From Manis javanica (Eukaryota; Chordata; Mammalia; Pholidota; Manidae): 64,000 nucleotides of DNA. The first letter of the stretch is position 1; each line of letters begins with the position of its first letter. The translations under genes and the position numbers were made by a program. The stretch lies in assembly GCF_040802235.1 (NCBI RefSeq), contig NC_133157.1:21593501-21657500 (forward strand), written 5' to 3'. The notes under the pieces were generated by a model. That model searched no databases. It had not been told where the DNA came from and was given only the letters and a program-made list of their open reading frames with translations. Shown here piece by piece: positions 12,602 to 23,779 of the stretch.

Positions 12602-12658
12602 CAAGTTCTTACATGGTGAACAAGTTCTTACATAGTGAATAAGTTCTTACATGGTGAA
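12602..12658. repeat. Triple 19-bp tandem repeat inside the LTR
   Basis: Three abutting copies of CAAGTTCTTACATGGTGAA lie at 12602-12620, 12621-12639 and 12640-12658. There is one change in the second copy (ATAG for ATGG) and one in the third (T for C at the first base). They sit in the U3/R part of the LTR, 120-180 nt before the poly(A) site. Short tandem repeats in U3 are often enhancer repeats; that role here is inference. Confidence 0.9.
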
Positions 12659-13409
12659 CAGTACAAGGGCAGTCATCACAGAAACTTTCCGTTTTGATCA
12701 CACATTATGAACTATAAACAATCAGGTCAAATATGAATATTCATTTGATTTTTATACTTGATTTATATTTGGATCCCACATTTCTCCCTTATTATTATTA
12801 TTATTATTTTAAATAAAATGCTGAAGTGGTAGGTAGATACAAGATAAAGGTAGAAAACATAGTTTAGTGCTCTAAGAGAGCAAATTTAGATTATCAGGTG
12901 TGTGCCTGTAGACTAAGTGTTAATCCAAGCTAGACAAGGGCAATAAAACATCCAGGGATGCAGAAGATTTCTCTCAAAATAGTGGGGGTGAGGTTCTAAG
13001 CCTCACCTCTCTTGATCCTCAATTTCTCACCTGATGGCCCCCCTGCGACTGTGCCTGTCTTAGGTTGTTCCTCCCTTGAGGAATCTTACCTGTCTCTGGC
13101 TAACCAGTCATCTTCCAGGGCCATACAGGGAAATGTAAAGTTGGTAAGTGAGAGAGAGGCAATATTGTTTGAAAAGGTTAGCTTTTTACTTCTTTGTAGA
13201 TTTATGCCCTGTGGCTTTTATGCCCAGTATTTGTCTTCAGGTATCTTTACCACATAGAAGAATTATGATACTCAGTAAATTCGATATGAGGCACAAATTC
13301 TATTTAAGGGTTGTAATTAGGAAGGAAGAAGAAAAGCTATAGAAGTAGCAGGCGGAAGAAAACATGGGAAGATTGATTATTTCTTTGACATATCTTCTTG
13401 TAGAGTAAC

Positions 13410-13910
13410 TTAAGCATGTATAGGTTTTAAACTACTAATTAAATTGTGTACACACATTAACATAATAGGAATACAGTTACATAACCAAAGCAGATCTATA
13501 ATTACCAGCCATCTCCAGTGAAACCAAGAAAACCAGTTAGGCACCCGGGGCATTTGTGAAAACTTATCTATGATATGGTGGATATTGTCCAACTGAACTT
13601 GAACAGTCTGAGAGAAATCAGACAAATTAAAACAACCCATTCCTGGGGACTGTTCACATCCCATATGTTCTTTTAACAGTAGATAGTCTGTAGTTGTAAG
13701 ATTTTGGAGTGCTACAATTTGCACTTCTCCTAATTCTTGGTTGAGTTCCAACAGTATAGATCCAGTCAGATTTGTTGTTTTACTGTATGCACAGGCCAGC
13801 TTAGATATCTCCTTCTTCATTCCAATGGCAAGTCCAGGAACCAGTGGGATGAATGCAGCTACAACTGCAGCATTGCCTGTATCTTTGTTGAGGTTTTTTT
13901 TGATGATCAT
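13410..13910 (-). pseudogene. Retroviral env transmembrane-subunit remnant (166 codons)
   Basis: The longest open frame of the retroviral part. In order it shows a hydrophobic glycine-containing N-terminal segment (fusion-peptide position), a heptad region, the LQN-type segment, a cysteine motif, a second helical region, a tryptophan-rich membrane-proximal stretch and a hydrophobic membrane anchor before the stop. The cysteine motif is C-x6-G-C where related transmembrane subunits have C-x6-C-C, so one conserved cysteine is absent. The surface subunit is missing upstream. It resembles class II and avian-type transmembrane subunits. It is a truncated remnant, not a functional envelope. Confidence 0.82.
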
Positions 13911-13994
13911 CTTCTAGTATGACTCTTCCAGAGAGTGCTGACTTTGGAAGTTCTTCTTCATATCGTATCTTAGTTCATTTTCTGGGTAGCCAAA

Positions 13995-14098
13995 TTAGGC
14001 TTTGATCCTCTGTATAAACACAAACAGACCCTTTGCCCACACTTTGATATGCCCTTTATACCATTGTGTAGAACTCATTGGAGGTCTCCACACAGTAA
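13995..14098 (-). pseudogene. Retroviral integrase C-terminal remnant
   Basis: The minus-strand reading contains a tryptophan-rich, basic segment resembling the C-terminal DNA-binding domain of betaretroviral integrases, where W, KG, VW and KG positions are spaced as in the family. It stops at 13995. Only about 35 codons remain, and the rest of pol is absent upstream because the L1-B A-tail begins there. Assignment rests on short motif spacing and is moderately secure. Confidence 0.55.
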
Positions 14099-14235
14099 CT
14101 GCTTTTTTTTTTTTTAAAGATAGGAATATTATCAGAAAAATGTACCTCCATAGCCGATCATCTGACACCCTGTTAGTCCATTCTTGGGTTCTGTGATTCC
14201 ACTGCTGTTTTGTTTCTTCAGTTTTTCCTTTGTTC

Positions 14236-17200
14236 TTATACTCCACAGATGAGTGAAATCATTTGGTATTTCTCTTTTTCCTCTTGGCTTATTTCACTGA
14301 GCATAATACCCTCCAGCTCCATCCATGTTGCTGCAAATGGTAGGATTTGCCCTCTTCTTATGGCTGAGTAGTATTCCATTGTGTATATGTACCACATCTT
14401 CTTTATCCATTCATCTACCAATGCACATTTAGGTTGCTTCCAATTCTTGGCTATTGTAAATAGTGCTGCGATAAACATGGGGGTGCATCTGTCTTTCTCA
14501 AACTTGATTGCTGCATTCTTAGGGTAAATTCCTAAGTGTGGAGTTCCTGGGTCAAATGGTAAGTCTGTTTTGAGCATTTTGATGAACCTCCATACTGCTT
14601 TCCACAATGGTTGAACTAATTTACATTCCCACCAGCAGTGTAGGAGGGTTCCCCTTTCTCCACAGCCTCGTCAACATTTCTTGTTGTTTGTCTTTTGGTT
14701 GGCAGCCATCCTTACTGGTGTGAGGTGATACCTCATTGTAGTTTTAATTTGCATTTCTCTGATAATTAGTGATGTGGAGCATCTTTTCATGTGTCTGTTG
14801 GCCATCTGTATTTCTTTTTTGGAGAACTGTCTCTTCAGTTCCTCTGCCCATTTTTTAATTGGATTATTTGTTTTTTGTTGTTGAAGTGTGTGAGCTCTTT
14901 ATATATTTTGGATGTCAAGCCTTTATCAGATCTGTCATTTACAAATATATTCTCCCATACTGTAGGGTTCCTTTTTGTTCTATTGATGGTGTCTTTTGCT
15001 GTACAGAAGCTTTTCAGCTTAATATAGTCCCACTTGTTCATTTTTGCTGTTGTTTTCCTTGCCCGGGGAGATATGTTCAAGAAGAGGTCACTCATGTTTA
15101 TGTCTAAAAGGTTTTTGCCTATGTTTTTTTCTGAGAGTTTTATAGTTACATCACTTACATTCAGGTGTTTGATCCATTTTGAATTTACTTTTGTGTATGG
15201 GGTTAGACAATGGTCCAGTTTCATTCTCCTACATGTAGCTGTCCAGTTTTGCCAGCACCATCTGTTGAAGAGACTGTCATTTCGCCATTTTATGTCCATG
15301 GCTCCTTTATCAAATATTAATTAACCATATATATTTGGGTTAATGTCTGGAGTCTCTAATCTGTTCCACTGGTCTGTGGCTCTGTTCTTGTGCCAGTACC
15401 AAATTGTCTTGATTACTATGGCTTTATAGTAGAGCTTGAAGTTGGGGGGTGAGATCCCCCCTACTTTATTCTTCTTTCTCAGGATTGCTTTGGCTATTCA
15501 GGGAATTTGGTGTTTCCATATGAATTTTTGAATTATTTGTTCCAGTGCATTGAAGAATGTTGCTGGTAATTTGATAGGGATTGCATCAAATCTGTATATT
15601 GCTTTGGGCAGGATGGCCATTTTGATGATATTAATTCTTCCTAGCCACGAGCATGGGATACGTTTCCATTTGTTAGTGTCCACTTTAATTTCTCTTAAGA
15701 GTGACTTGTAGTTTTCAGAGTATAGGTCATTCACTTTGGTTAGATTTATTCCTAGGTATTTTATTCTTTTTGATGTAATTGTGAATGGAATTGTTTTCCT
15801 GATTTCTCTTTCTATTGATTCATTGTTAGTGTATAGGAAAGCTACAGATTTCTGTGTGTTAATTTTGTATCCTGCAACTTTGCTATATTCTGATATCAGC
15901 TGTAGTAGTTTTGGAGTGGAGTCTTTAGGGTTTTTTATGTACAATATCATATCATCTGCAAATAGTGACAGTTTAACTTCTTCTTTACAAATCTGGATTC
16001 CTTGTATTGTTTTGTTTTGTCTGATTGCCGTGGCTAGGACCTCCAGTACTATGTTAAATAACAGTGGGGAGAATGGGCATCCCTGTCTAGTTTCCGATCT
16101 CAGAGGAAAACCTTTCAGCTTCTCGCTGTTCAGTATAATGTTGGCTGTGGGTTTATCATATATGGCCTTTATTATGTTGAGGTACTTGCCCTCTATTTCC
16201 ATTTTGCTGAGAGTTTTTATCATGAATGGATGTTGAATTTTGTCAAATGCTTTTTCAGCATCTATGGAGATGATCATGTGGTTTTTGTCTTTCTTTTTGT
16301 TGATGTGGTGAATGATGTTGATGGATTTTCAAATGTTGTAACATCCTTGCATCCCTGGGATGAATCCCACTTGGTCATGGTGTATGATCCTTTTGATATA
16401 CTTTTGAATTCTGTTTGCTAATATTTTATTGAGTATTTTTGCATCTACATTCATCAGGGATATTGGTCTGTAATTTTCTTTCTTGGTGGGGTCTTTGCCT
16501 GGTTTTGGTATTAGGGTAACGTTGGCTTCATAGAATGAGTTTGGGACTATTCCCTCCTCTTCTATTGTTTGGAACACTTTAAGGAGAATGGGTATTATGT
16601 CTTCTCTGTGTGTCTGATAAAATTCTGAGGTAAATCCATCCGGCCTCGGGGTTTTGTTATTGGGTAGTTTTTTGATTACCGTTTCAATTTCTTTGCTCGT
16701 AATTGGTTTGTTTAACTTTTGTGTTTCTTCCTTGGTCAGTCTTGGGAGGTTGTATTTTTCTAGGAAGTTGTCCATTTCTTCTAGGTTTTCCAGCTTGTTG
16801 GCATATAGATTTTCATAGTAGTCTTTAATAATTCTTTGTATTTCTGTGGGGTCTGTCGTGATTTTTCCATTCTCATTTTGATTATGTTGATTTGTGTTGA
16901 TTCTCTTTTTCTCTTAATAAGTTTAGCTAGAGGCTTATCTATTTTGTTTATTTTCTCAAAGAACCAGCTCTTGGTTTTGTTGATTTTTGCTATTGTTTTA
17001 TTCTTCTCAATTTTGTTTATTTCTTCTCTGATCTTTATTATGTCCCTCCTTCTGCTGACTTTAGGCCTCATTTGTTCTTCTTTTCCAGTTTCGATAATTG
17101 TGATGTTAGGCTATTCATTTGGGATTGTTCTTCCTTCTTCAAGTGCGCCTGTATCACTATATACTTTCCTCTTAAGACTGCTTTCGCTGCATCCCACAGA

Positions 17201-18053
17201 AGTTGGAGCTTTGTGTTGTTGTTGTCATTTGTTTCTATATATTCCTTGATCTCTATTTTGATTTGTTCATTGATCCATTGATTATTTAGAAGCATGTTGT
17301 TAAGCCTCCATGTGTTTGTGAGGCTTTTTTTTTCTTTGTAGAATTTGTTTCTAGTTTTATACCTTTGTGGTCTGAAAAATTTGTTGGTAGAATTTCAATC
17401 TTTTGGAATTTACTGAGGCTCTTTTTGTGAGCTAGTATGCGGTCTATTCTGGAGAATGTTCCATGTGCACTTGAGAAGAATGTATATCCTGTTGCTTTTG
17501 GATGTAGAGTTCTATAGATGTCTATTAGGTCCATCTGTTCTAGTGTGTTGTTCAGTGCCTGTGTGTCCTTACTTATTTTCTGCCCAGTGAATCTATCCTT
17601 TGGGGTTAGTGGTGTGTTGAAGTCTCCTAAAATGAATGCATTGCAGTCTATTTCCCTCTTTAGTTCTGTTAGTATTTGTTTCACATATGCTGGTGCTCCT
17701 GTGTTGGGTGCATATATATTTAGAATGGTTATATCCTCTTGTTGGACTGAGCACTTTATCATTATGTAGTGTCCTTCTTTATCTCTTGTTACTTTCTTTG
17801 TTTTGAAGTCTATTTTGTCTGATATTAGTACTGCAACCTCTGCTTTCTTCTCGCTGTTGTTTGCCTGAAATATGTTTTTCCATCCCTTGACTTTTAGTCT
17901 GTGCATGTCTTTGGGTTTGAGGTGAGTTTCTTGTAAGCAGCATATAGATGGGTCTTGCTTTTTTATCCATTCCATTACTCTGTGTCTTTTGATTGGTGCA
18001 TTCAGTCCATTTACATTTAGGGTGACTATTGAGAGATATGTACTTATTGCCAT
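14236..18053 (-). pseudogene. L1-B ORF2 (endonuclease/reverse transcriptase), frame-broken
   Basis: ORF2p nicks target DNA and reverse-transcribes L1 RNA. The endonuclease domain is open from about 18053 to 17286 (IVTLNVNGLNAPIKRHR, CCLQETHLK, AFILGDFNTPLTPKDR, FSRIDRILAH, SDHKGIKLE), with catalytic N, E, D and H motifs visible. The reverse transcriptase follows: 16775-16329 gives [20 protein letters not shown]. 16277-15498 gives [23 protein letters not shown] and the catalytic FADDMILY. The C-terminal region at 15299-14835 and 14607-14236 ends MISLICGV and stop. Breaks near 17286, 17070, 16780, 16300, 15500, 14835 and 14607 make it non-functional. Confidence 0.92.
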
Positions 18054-18200
18054 TGCAGGCTTTAAATTCGTGGTTACCAAAGGTTCAAGGTTAGCCTCTT
18101 TAGTATCTTACTGCCTAACTTAGCTCGCTTATTGAGCTGTTATATACACTGTCTGGAGATTCTTTTCTTCTCTCCGTTCTTATTCCTCCTCCTCCTTTCT

Positions 18201-19105
18201 TCATATGTTGGGTGTTTTGTTCTGTGCTCTTTTTAGGAGTGCTCCCATCTGGAGAAGTCCCTGTAAGATGCCCTGTATAGGTGGTTTGTGGGAAGCAAAT
18301 TCCCTCAGCGTTTGCTTTTCTGGGAATTGTTTATTCCCACCATCATATTTAAATGATAGTCGTGCTGGATACAGTATCCTTGGTTCAAGGCCCTTCTGTT
18401 TCATTGTATTAAATATATCATGCCATTCTCTTCTGGCCTGTAAGGTTTCTGTTGAGAAGTGTGACGATAGCCTGATGGGTTTTCCTTTATAGGTGACCTT
18501 TTTCTCTCTAGCTGCCTTTAAAACTCTTTCCTTGTCCTTGATCCTTGCCATTTTAATTATTATGTGTCTTGGTGTTGTCCTCCTTGGATCCTTTCTGTTG
18601 GGGGTTTTGTGTATTTCTGTGGTCTGTTCGATTATTTCCTCCCCCAGTTTGGGGAAGTTTTCAGCAATTATTTCTTCAAAGACACTTTCTATCCCTTTTC
18701 CTCTCTCTTCTTCTTCTGGTACCCCTATAATATGGATATTGTTCCTTTTGGATTGGTCACACAGTTCTCTTAGTATTGTTTCATTCCTGAGATCCTTTTA
18801 TCTCTCTCAATATCAGCTTCTATACATTCCTGTTCTCTGGTTTCTATTCCTTCAATGGCCTCTTGCATCTTATCCATTCTGCTTATAAATCCGTCCAGGG
18901 ATTGTTTCACTTCTGTGATCTCCTTCCTGACATCTGTGATCTCCCTCTGGACTTCATCCCATTGTTTTTGCATTTTTCTCTGCATCTCCATCAGCATGTT
19001 CATGATTTTTATTTTGAATTCTTTTTCAGGAAGACTGTTAAGGTCTGTCTCCTTCTCAGGTATTGTCTCTGTGATCTTTGTCTGCCTGTAGTTTTGCCTT
19101 TTCAT
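18201..19105 (-). pseudogene. L1-B ORF1 (RNA-binding chaperone protein), frame-broken
   Basis: L1 ORF1p is a trimeric nucleic-acid chaperone that packages L1 RNA. The reading starts MKRQNYRQTKI at 19105 and runs through a heptad-rich coiled coil (LMEMQRKMQKQWDEV, VRKEITEVKQSL, about 18830-19020). That frame stops at 18770. The C-terminal part reads in another frame at 18551-18201 (MARIKDKERVLKAAREKK to KTPNI and stop) with the RNA-binding C-terminal domain words ETLQARREWHDIF and ILYPARLSF. At least one frameshift lies between 18551 and 18770. No other start fits the family. Confidence 0.88.
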
Positions 19106-19361
19106 GGTGATAGAGATAGTTTGCAGGGCTGGTATGAGTGATGGCTGGAAGAGCTTTCCTTCTTGTTGTTTTGTGGCCTTCCTCTCCCCCTTTGCAAGGC
19201 GCTGGGTTCTCACAGGTGTGGATATGGTCTGGATGTTGTCCTGTGTCCTCTGGTCTCTATTTTAGGAAGAGTTGTCTTTGTTATATTTTCATAGATATAT
19301 GTGGTTTGGGGAGGAGATTTCCGCTGCTCTACTCAGGCTGCCATCTTCAAATCTCTTTTTT

Positions 19362-19378
19362 GGTATTTTATTCTTTTT
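19362..19378. repeat. Target-site duplication of the L1-B/retroviral unit, right copy
   Basis: This is the partner of 12401-12417 with one mismatch in 17. It lies directly upstream of the L1-B 5' end on the minus strand, and L1-A ORF2 continues after it. Confidence 0.88.
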
Positions 19379-22300
19379 GATGCAATTGTGAATGGAATTA
19401 TTTTCCTGATTTCTCTTTCTACTAGTTCATCATTAGTATACAGGAATGCAACAGATTTCTATGTATTGATTTTGTATCCTCCAACTTTGCTGAATTCATT
19501 TCTTAGTTCTACTAGTTTTGGGGTGGATTCTTTAGGGCTTTTTATGTACAATATCATGTCATCTGCAAACAGTGACAATTTAACATCTTCCTTATCAACC
19601 TAGATGCCTTTAATTTTTTTTGTGTGGTTTGATTGCCATGGCTAGGACCTCCAGAACTATGTTGAATAAAAGTGGGGAGATTGGGAATCCTTGCCTTGTT
19701 CTTGATCTTAAAATAAAATCTTTCAGCTTCTCACTGTTAAGTATAATGTTGGCTGTGGGTTTGTCATATATGGCCTTTATTATGTTGAGGTACTTGCCCT
19801 CTGTACCCATTTTGTTGAGATTTTTTATCACGAATGGATGTTGAATTTTGTCAAATGCTTTTCCAGCATCTATGGAGATGATCATGTGATTTTTCTCCTC
19901 CTTTTTGTTGATGTGGTGGATGATGTCGATGAATTTTTGAATATTTTACCATCCTTGCTTCCCTGGTATAAATTGTACTTTTGCATGATGGATGAATTTT
20001 TTGATGTATTTTTTAATTAGATTTGCTCATATTTTGTTGCATATTTTTGCAGCTATGTTCATCAGGGATATTGGTCCATGATTTTCTTTTTTTGTGATGT
20101 CTTTGCCTGGTTTTGGTATTAGAGTGATGCTGGCCTCATAGAATGAGTTTGGAAATATTCCCTTCTCTTCTACTTTTTGGAAAACTTTAAGGAAGATAGG
20201 TATTATTAGGTCTTCGCTAAATGTTTAATAAAATTCAGTGGTGAAGCCATCTGGTCAGGGATTTTGTTCTTAGGCAGTTTTTTGATTACCAATTCAATTT
20301 CATTGCTGGTAATTGTTCTATTCAGATTTTCTGTTTCTTTTTGGGTCAGCCTTGGAAGGTTGTATTTTTCTCGAAAGTTGTCCATTTCTTCTAGGTTATC
20401 CAGTTTGTTAACATATAATTTTTCATAGTATTCTCTAACGATTCTTTGTATTTATGTGATGTCCATAGTGATTTTTCCTTTCTCATTTCTGATTCTGTTT
20501 ATGTGTGTAGACTCTCTTTTTTTCTTGATAAATCTGGCTAGGGATTTATCTATTTTGTTTATTTTCTCAAAGAACCAGCTCCTGCTTTCATTGATTCTAT
20601 TGTTTTATTCTTCTTGATTTTATTTATTTCTGCTCTTATCTTTATTATGTCCCTCCTCCTACTGACTTTGGGCCTCATTTGTTCTTCCTTTTGAGGTTTC
20701 ATTAATTGTGAGTTTAGACTGATCATATGGGATTGTTCTTCTTTCCTGGGGGAAGCCTGTATTGTAATATACTTCCCTCTTAGCATGTCCTTCACTGCGT
20801 CTCAGAGATTTTACAGTGTTGAGTTATTGTTGTCATTTGTCTCCAGGTATTGCTTGATGTGTTTTTATTTGGTCATTGATCCATTGATTATTTAGGAGCA
20901 AGTTGTTAAGCCTCCATGTGATTGTGGGCTTTTTTGGGTTTTTTTGCACAATTTATTTCTAGTTTCATACCTTTGTGAACTGAGAAGCTGGTTGGTAAAA
21001 TTTCAGTCTTTTTTAATTTACTGAGGCTTTTTATGTGGACTAGTATATGATCTATTCTTGAAAATGTTCCATGTGCACTTGAGAAGAATATGTATCTTCT
21101 TGCTTTTGGATGTAGAGTTCTATAAATGTCTATTCGGTCCATCTGTTCTGGTGTGTTGTTCAGTGCCTCTGTGTCCTTACTCATTTTCTGTCTGGTGGAT
21201 CTGTCCTTTGGAGTGAGTGGTGTGTTGAAGTCTCCTAAAATGAATGCATTACATTCTTTTTCCCCCTTTAACTCTGTTAGTGTTTCTTTCACATATATAG
21301 GTGCTCCTGTATTGGGTGCCTAGGTATTTATAATGGTTATATCCTGTTTTTGGACTGACCCCTTTATTATTATGTGATGTCCTTCTTTGTCTCTTGTTAC
21401 TTTCTTTGTTTTGAAATCTATTTTGTCTGATACAAGTACTGCAACTCCTGCTTTTTCTCCCTATTAGTTGCATGATTTATCTTTTTCCATCCCTTCACTT
21501 TTAGTCTGTATATGTCTTTGGGTTTGAAGTGAGTCTCTTGTAGGCAACATAGAGACAGGTCTTTTTTTTTTATCCTTTCAGTGACTGTGTATCTTTTGAT
21601 TGGTGCATTCGGTCCATTTACAATTAGGGTGATTATCTATAGTATGTACTTATTGGCATTGCAGGTTTTAGATTCTTGGTTACCAAAGGTTCAAGGGTAA
21701 CTTCCTTACTAACAGTCTAACTTAACTCACTTAGTATGCTATTACAAACACAATCTAAAGGTTCTTTTTTCTTTTTTCCTCCATTCTTCATATATTAAGT
21801 ATCACATTCTGTACTGTTTATCTATCCCTTGACTGACTTTGTGGGCAGTTGATTTGATTTTGCATCTGCTTAGTAATTAATTGGTCTACATTATTTCCTC
21901 TGGTGACAGCTATTTAGTCTTAGGAACACTTCCATCTATATCAGTCTTTCCAAAATACACTGTAGAGATGGTATGTGGGAGGTAAATTATCTCAGCTTTT
22001 GCTTATCTGGAAATTGTTTAATCCCTCCTTCAAATTTAAATGATAATCTTGCCAGGTAGAGTATTCTTGGTTCAAGGCCCTTCTGCTTCATTATATTAAA
22101 TACATCATGCCACTCCCTTCTGGCCTGTAAGGTTTCTGTTGATAAGTCTGATGGTAGCTTGATGGGTTTTCCTTTGTATGTGATCTTTTTTCTCTCTCTG
22201 GCTGCTTTTAATACTGTCCTTATCCTTGATCTTTGCCATTTTAATTATTATATGTCTTGGTGTTGTCTTCGTTGGGTGTCTTGTGTTGGGAAATCTGTGC

Positions 22301-23763
22301 ACCTCCATGGCCTGAGAGACTATCTCCTTCCCCAGATTGGAGAATTTCTCAGCAATTACATCCTCAAAGACACTTTCTGTCCCTTTTACTCTCTCTTATT
22401 CTTTGGGTACCCCTATAAAGTGAATATTGTTCCGTTTGGATTGGTCACCAAATTCTCTCAATATTCTTTCATTCCTAGAGATCCTTTTTTCTCTCTATGC
22501 CTCAGTTTCTTTGTGTTCCTCTTCTCTAATTTCTTTTCCATTTACTCTCTCCTCTACTTCCTCTAATCTGTGTTTAAATCCCTCCATTGTATGTTTTATT
22601 TCAGATACTGTATTCTTCAACATTTTTATCCCATTCCTGAATTCCTCTTTGAGTTCTTGAATATTTTTCTGTAGCTTGGTGAGCACGTTTATGATTTTTA
22701 TTTTGAAATCTTTCTGGAAGATTGATGAGTTCAGTTTCACTTGGCCTTCTTTCTGGTGTTTGTGGGATTTGGCGCTGAACCAGGTTCCTTTGATGTTTCA
22801 TACTTGTAGGTGGCACCCTCTAGTGCTCAGAAGCTCTGCTTTCTGGATCTACTCAGCCCCTGCAGCGATGGCGGGGATTGCAGGGGAGTGGTGCAGGTGC
22901 CTTTCAGGAGAAAAGAGGTCTTTCCTGCTTCCCGGCTGTGGTGCCTGTCTCCACAGCCAAGGGTAGTGGGCCAAACATGCAGGGAGAAGCCTCTATGCTT
23001 TGCACTTGTAGCTGCTGTAGGCAGGACCACCCTCTGGCTTTTCTGGAGCAATGGTGATGGCAGCCTTTTTCTGAGCTGGTGCCGGCTGGGAGGGAGGCAC
23101 AGCAGGCTTCGTATCACATTTGGGGGGGCCTCAGGGCTACTTTTCCAGCCAGGGGAATGGGGCATTTGAAGCTCCTGAAAGTTTCCAACCTGCTGGGCAG
23201 AGTGCACCCATTCAATTTTGTACACCTGTCCTTTCTCCTAAGCAGCAAGTTCTGTGCAATCCTTGCCCCTTTTGCAGGCCTCTTGCTGTTAGGAAGTCTC
23301 TCAGACTGCCCACCTTTCTTTTGTCCCAGAGTGGCCAATTGTGGATACATGGTTTCCACAAGCAACTGGAATCTCAGTCTCTCCAAGTATTCTTCCTGTC
23401 TTAGCTTTCCAACACTCTAATCTCTGGAGCACCATGTAATGTAGGTTCCTGCTCCCAGAGCACATCTCCAGGGCTGGGTGTTCAGCAGTCCTAGGCCTCC
23501 ATCCCCTCCTTGCTCCAATTCTCTTCCTCCCTCCAGTGAGCTGGGTGGGGGAAGGGCTTGGGTCCTTCCAGATCATGGCTTTGGTACTGTACCCTTTTCC
23601 TTGAGGTCTGCTGTTTTCCCCAAATGTGGGCAGTCTGCTGCAGCCTTCTTCCCTGTTCCTCTTTCAGGATTAGATGTATTTGCTGTATTTTCATATTATA
23701 TGTGGTTTGGGGAGGAGGTTTCTGTCTCACCTCTCATGCTCTCATCTTTAATCCCTCCAAGCC
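19379..23763 (-). mobile_element. L1-A (outer L1), 5' part: 5' UTR, ORF1, ORF2 N-terminal region
   Basis: The first bases continue the ORF2 codons broken at 12417. The reverse transcriptase core is at 19610-19885 ([18 protein letters not shown], which includes the first catalytic aspartate). The endonuclease is at 20906-21292 (AFILGDFNTPLTPKDR, TLHPKARRYIFFSSAHGTFS). ORF1 begins near 22801 (MKHQRNLVQRQ) and shows a coiled-coil region around 22495-22740, then further pieces to about 22105. The 5' UTR is about 960 bp and GC-richer, 22802-23763. Many stops and frame changes mark it as an old, inactive copy. It is close to full length. Confidence 0.93.
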
Positions 23764-23779
23764 TGAGCTAGATATTATT
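23764..23779. repeat. Target-site duplication of L1-A, right copy
   Basis: This is the partner of 10517-10532, with one mismatch in 16. It lies immediately before the 5' end of L1-A on the minus strand. Confidence 0.85.

Larger units (their letters stand above)
12458..12780 (-). repeat. 3' LTR (U3-R) of the retroviral fragment
   Basis: On the minus strand a purine run (AAGGGAGAAA, about 12790-12781) resembles a polypurine tract. It is followed by TGTGGGATCC, a plausible LTR start, since class II LTRs typically begin with TGTG. The LTR runs to 12458 and ends 18 nt after an AATAAA at 12481-12476, where A-runs begin. U5 is absent, as expected if the copy derives from RNA cleaved at the R/U5 border. 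Confidence 0.75.
12458..14102 (-). mobile_element. Class II (betaretrovirus-like) retroviral 3' fragment attached to L1-B
   Basis: On the minus strand, immediately after the L1-B A-tail, come an integrase C-terminal remnant, an env transmembrane-subunit region, untranslated sequence, a purine tract and a 3' LTR ending just after a poly(A) signal. Gag, most of pol and the env surface subunit are missing. The 3' end is followed by A-runs, not by a completed LTR, so this part derives from a polyadenylated RNA. There is no second LTR and no retroviral 4-6 bp duplication. Annotated as a degenerate endogenous fragment without coding potential for infection. Confidence 0.85.
14103..19361 (-). mobile_element. 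L1-B (inner L1), nearly complete
   Basis: A minus-strand LINE-1 of about 5.25 kb. It has a 5' end with a GAAGATGGC start motif near 19345, a short 5' UTR (19106-19355), ORF1 (18201-19105), ORF2 (14236 to about 18053), a short 3' UTR (14116-14235) and a 13-A tail at 14115-14103. It is better preserved than L1-A, with longer open segments and intact motifs, but still has several frame breaks, so it is not active. Its first A-tail is followed directly by retroviral sequence rather than by the target site. Confidence 0.94.

Noticed and set aside
12602-12658. Possible CRISPR-like repeat array
   Set aside because: Direct 19-bp copies abut with no spacers, and the sequence is a mammalian LTR.
13995-14246. 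Single 83-codon minus-strand protein
   Set aside because: The frame crosses the L1-B 3' UTR and its A-tail into the integrase remnant, so it is a fusion of unrelated pieces rather than a gene.
15736-16236. Plus-strand hydrophobic open frames across the L1 copies
   Set aside because: They are antisense readings of ORF2. Such hydrophobic frames are typical of the L1 complementary strand.
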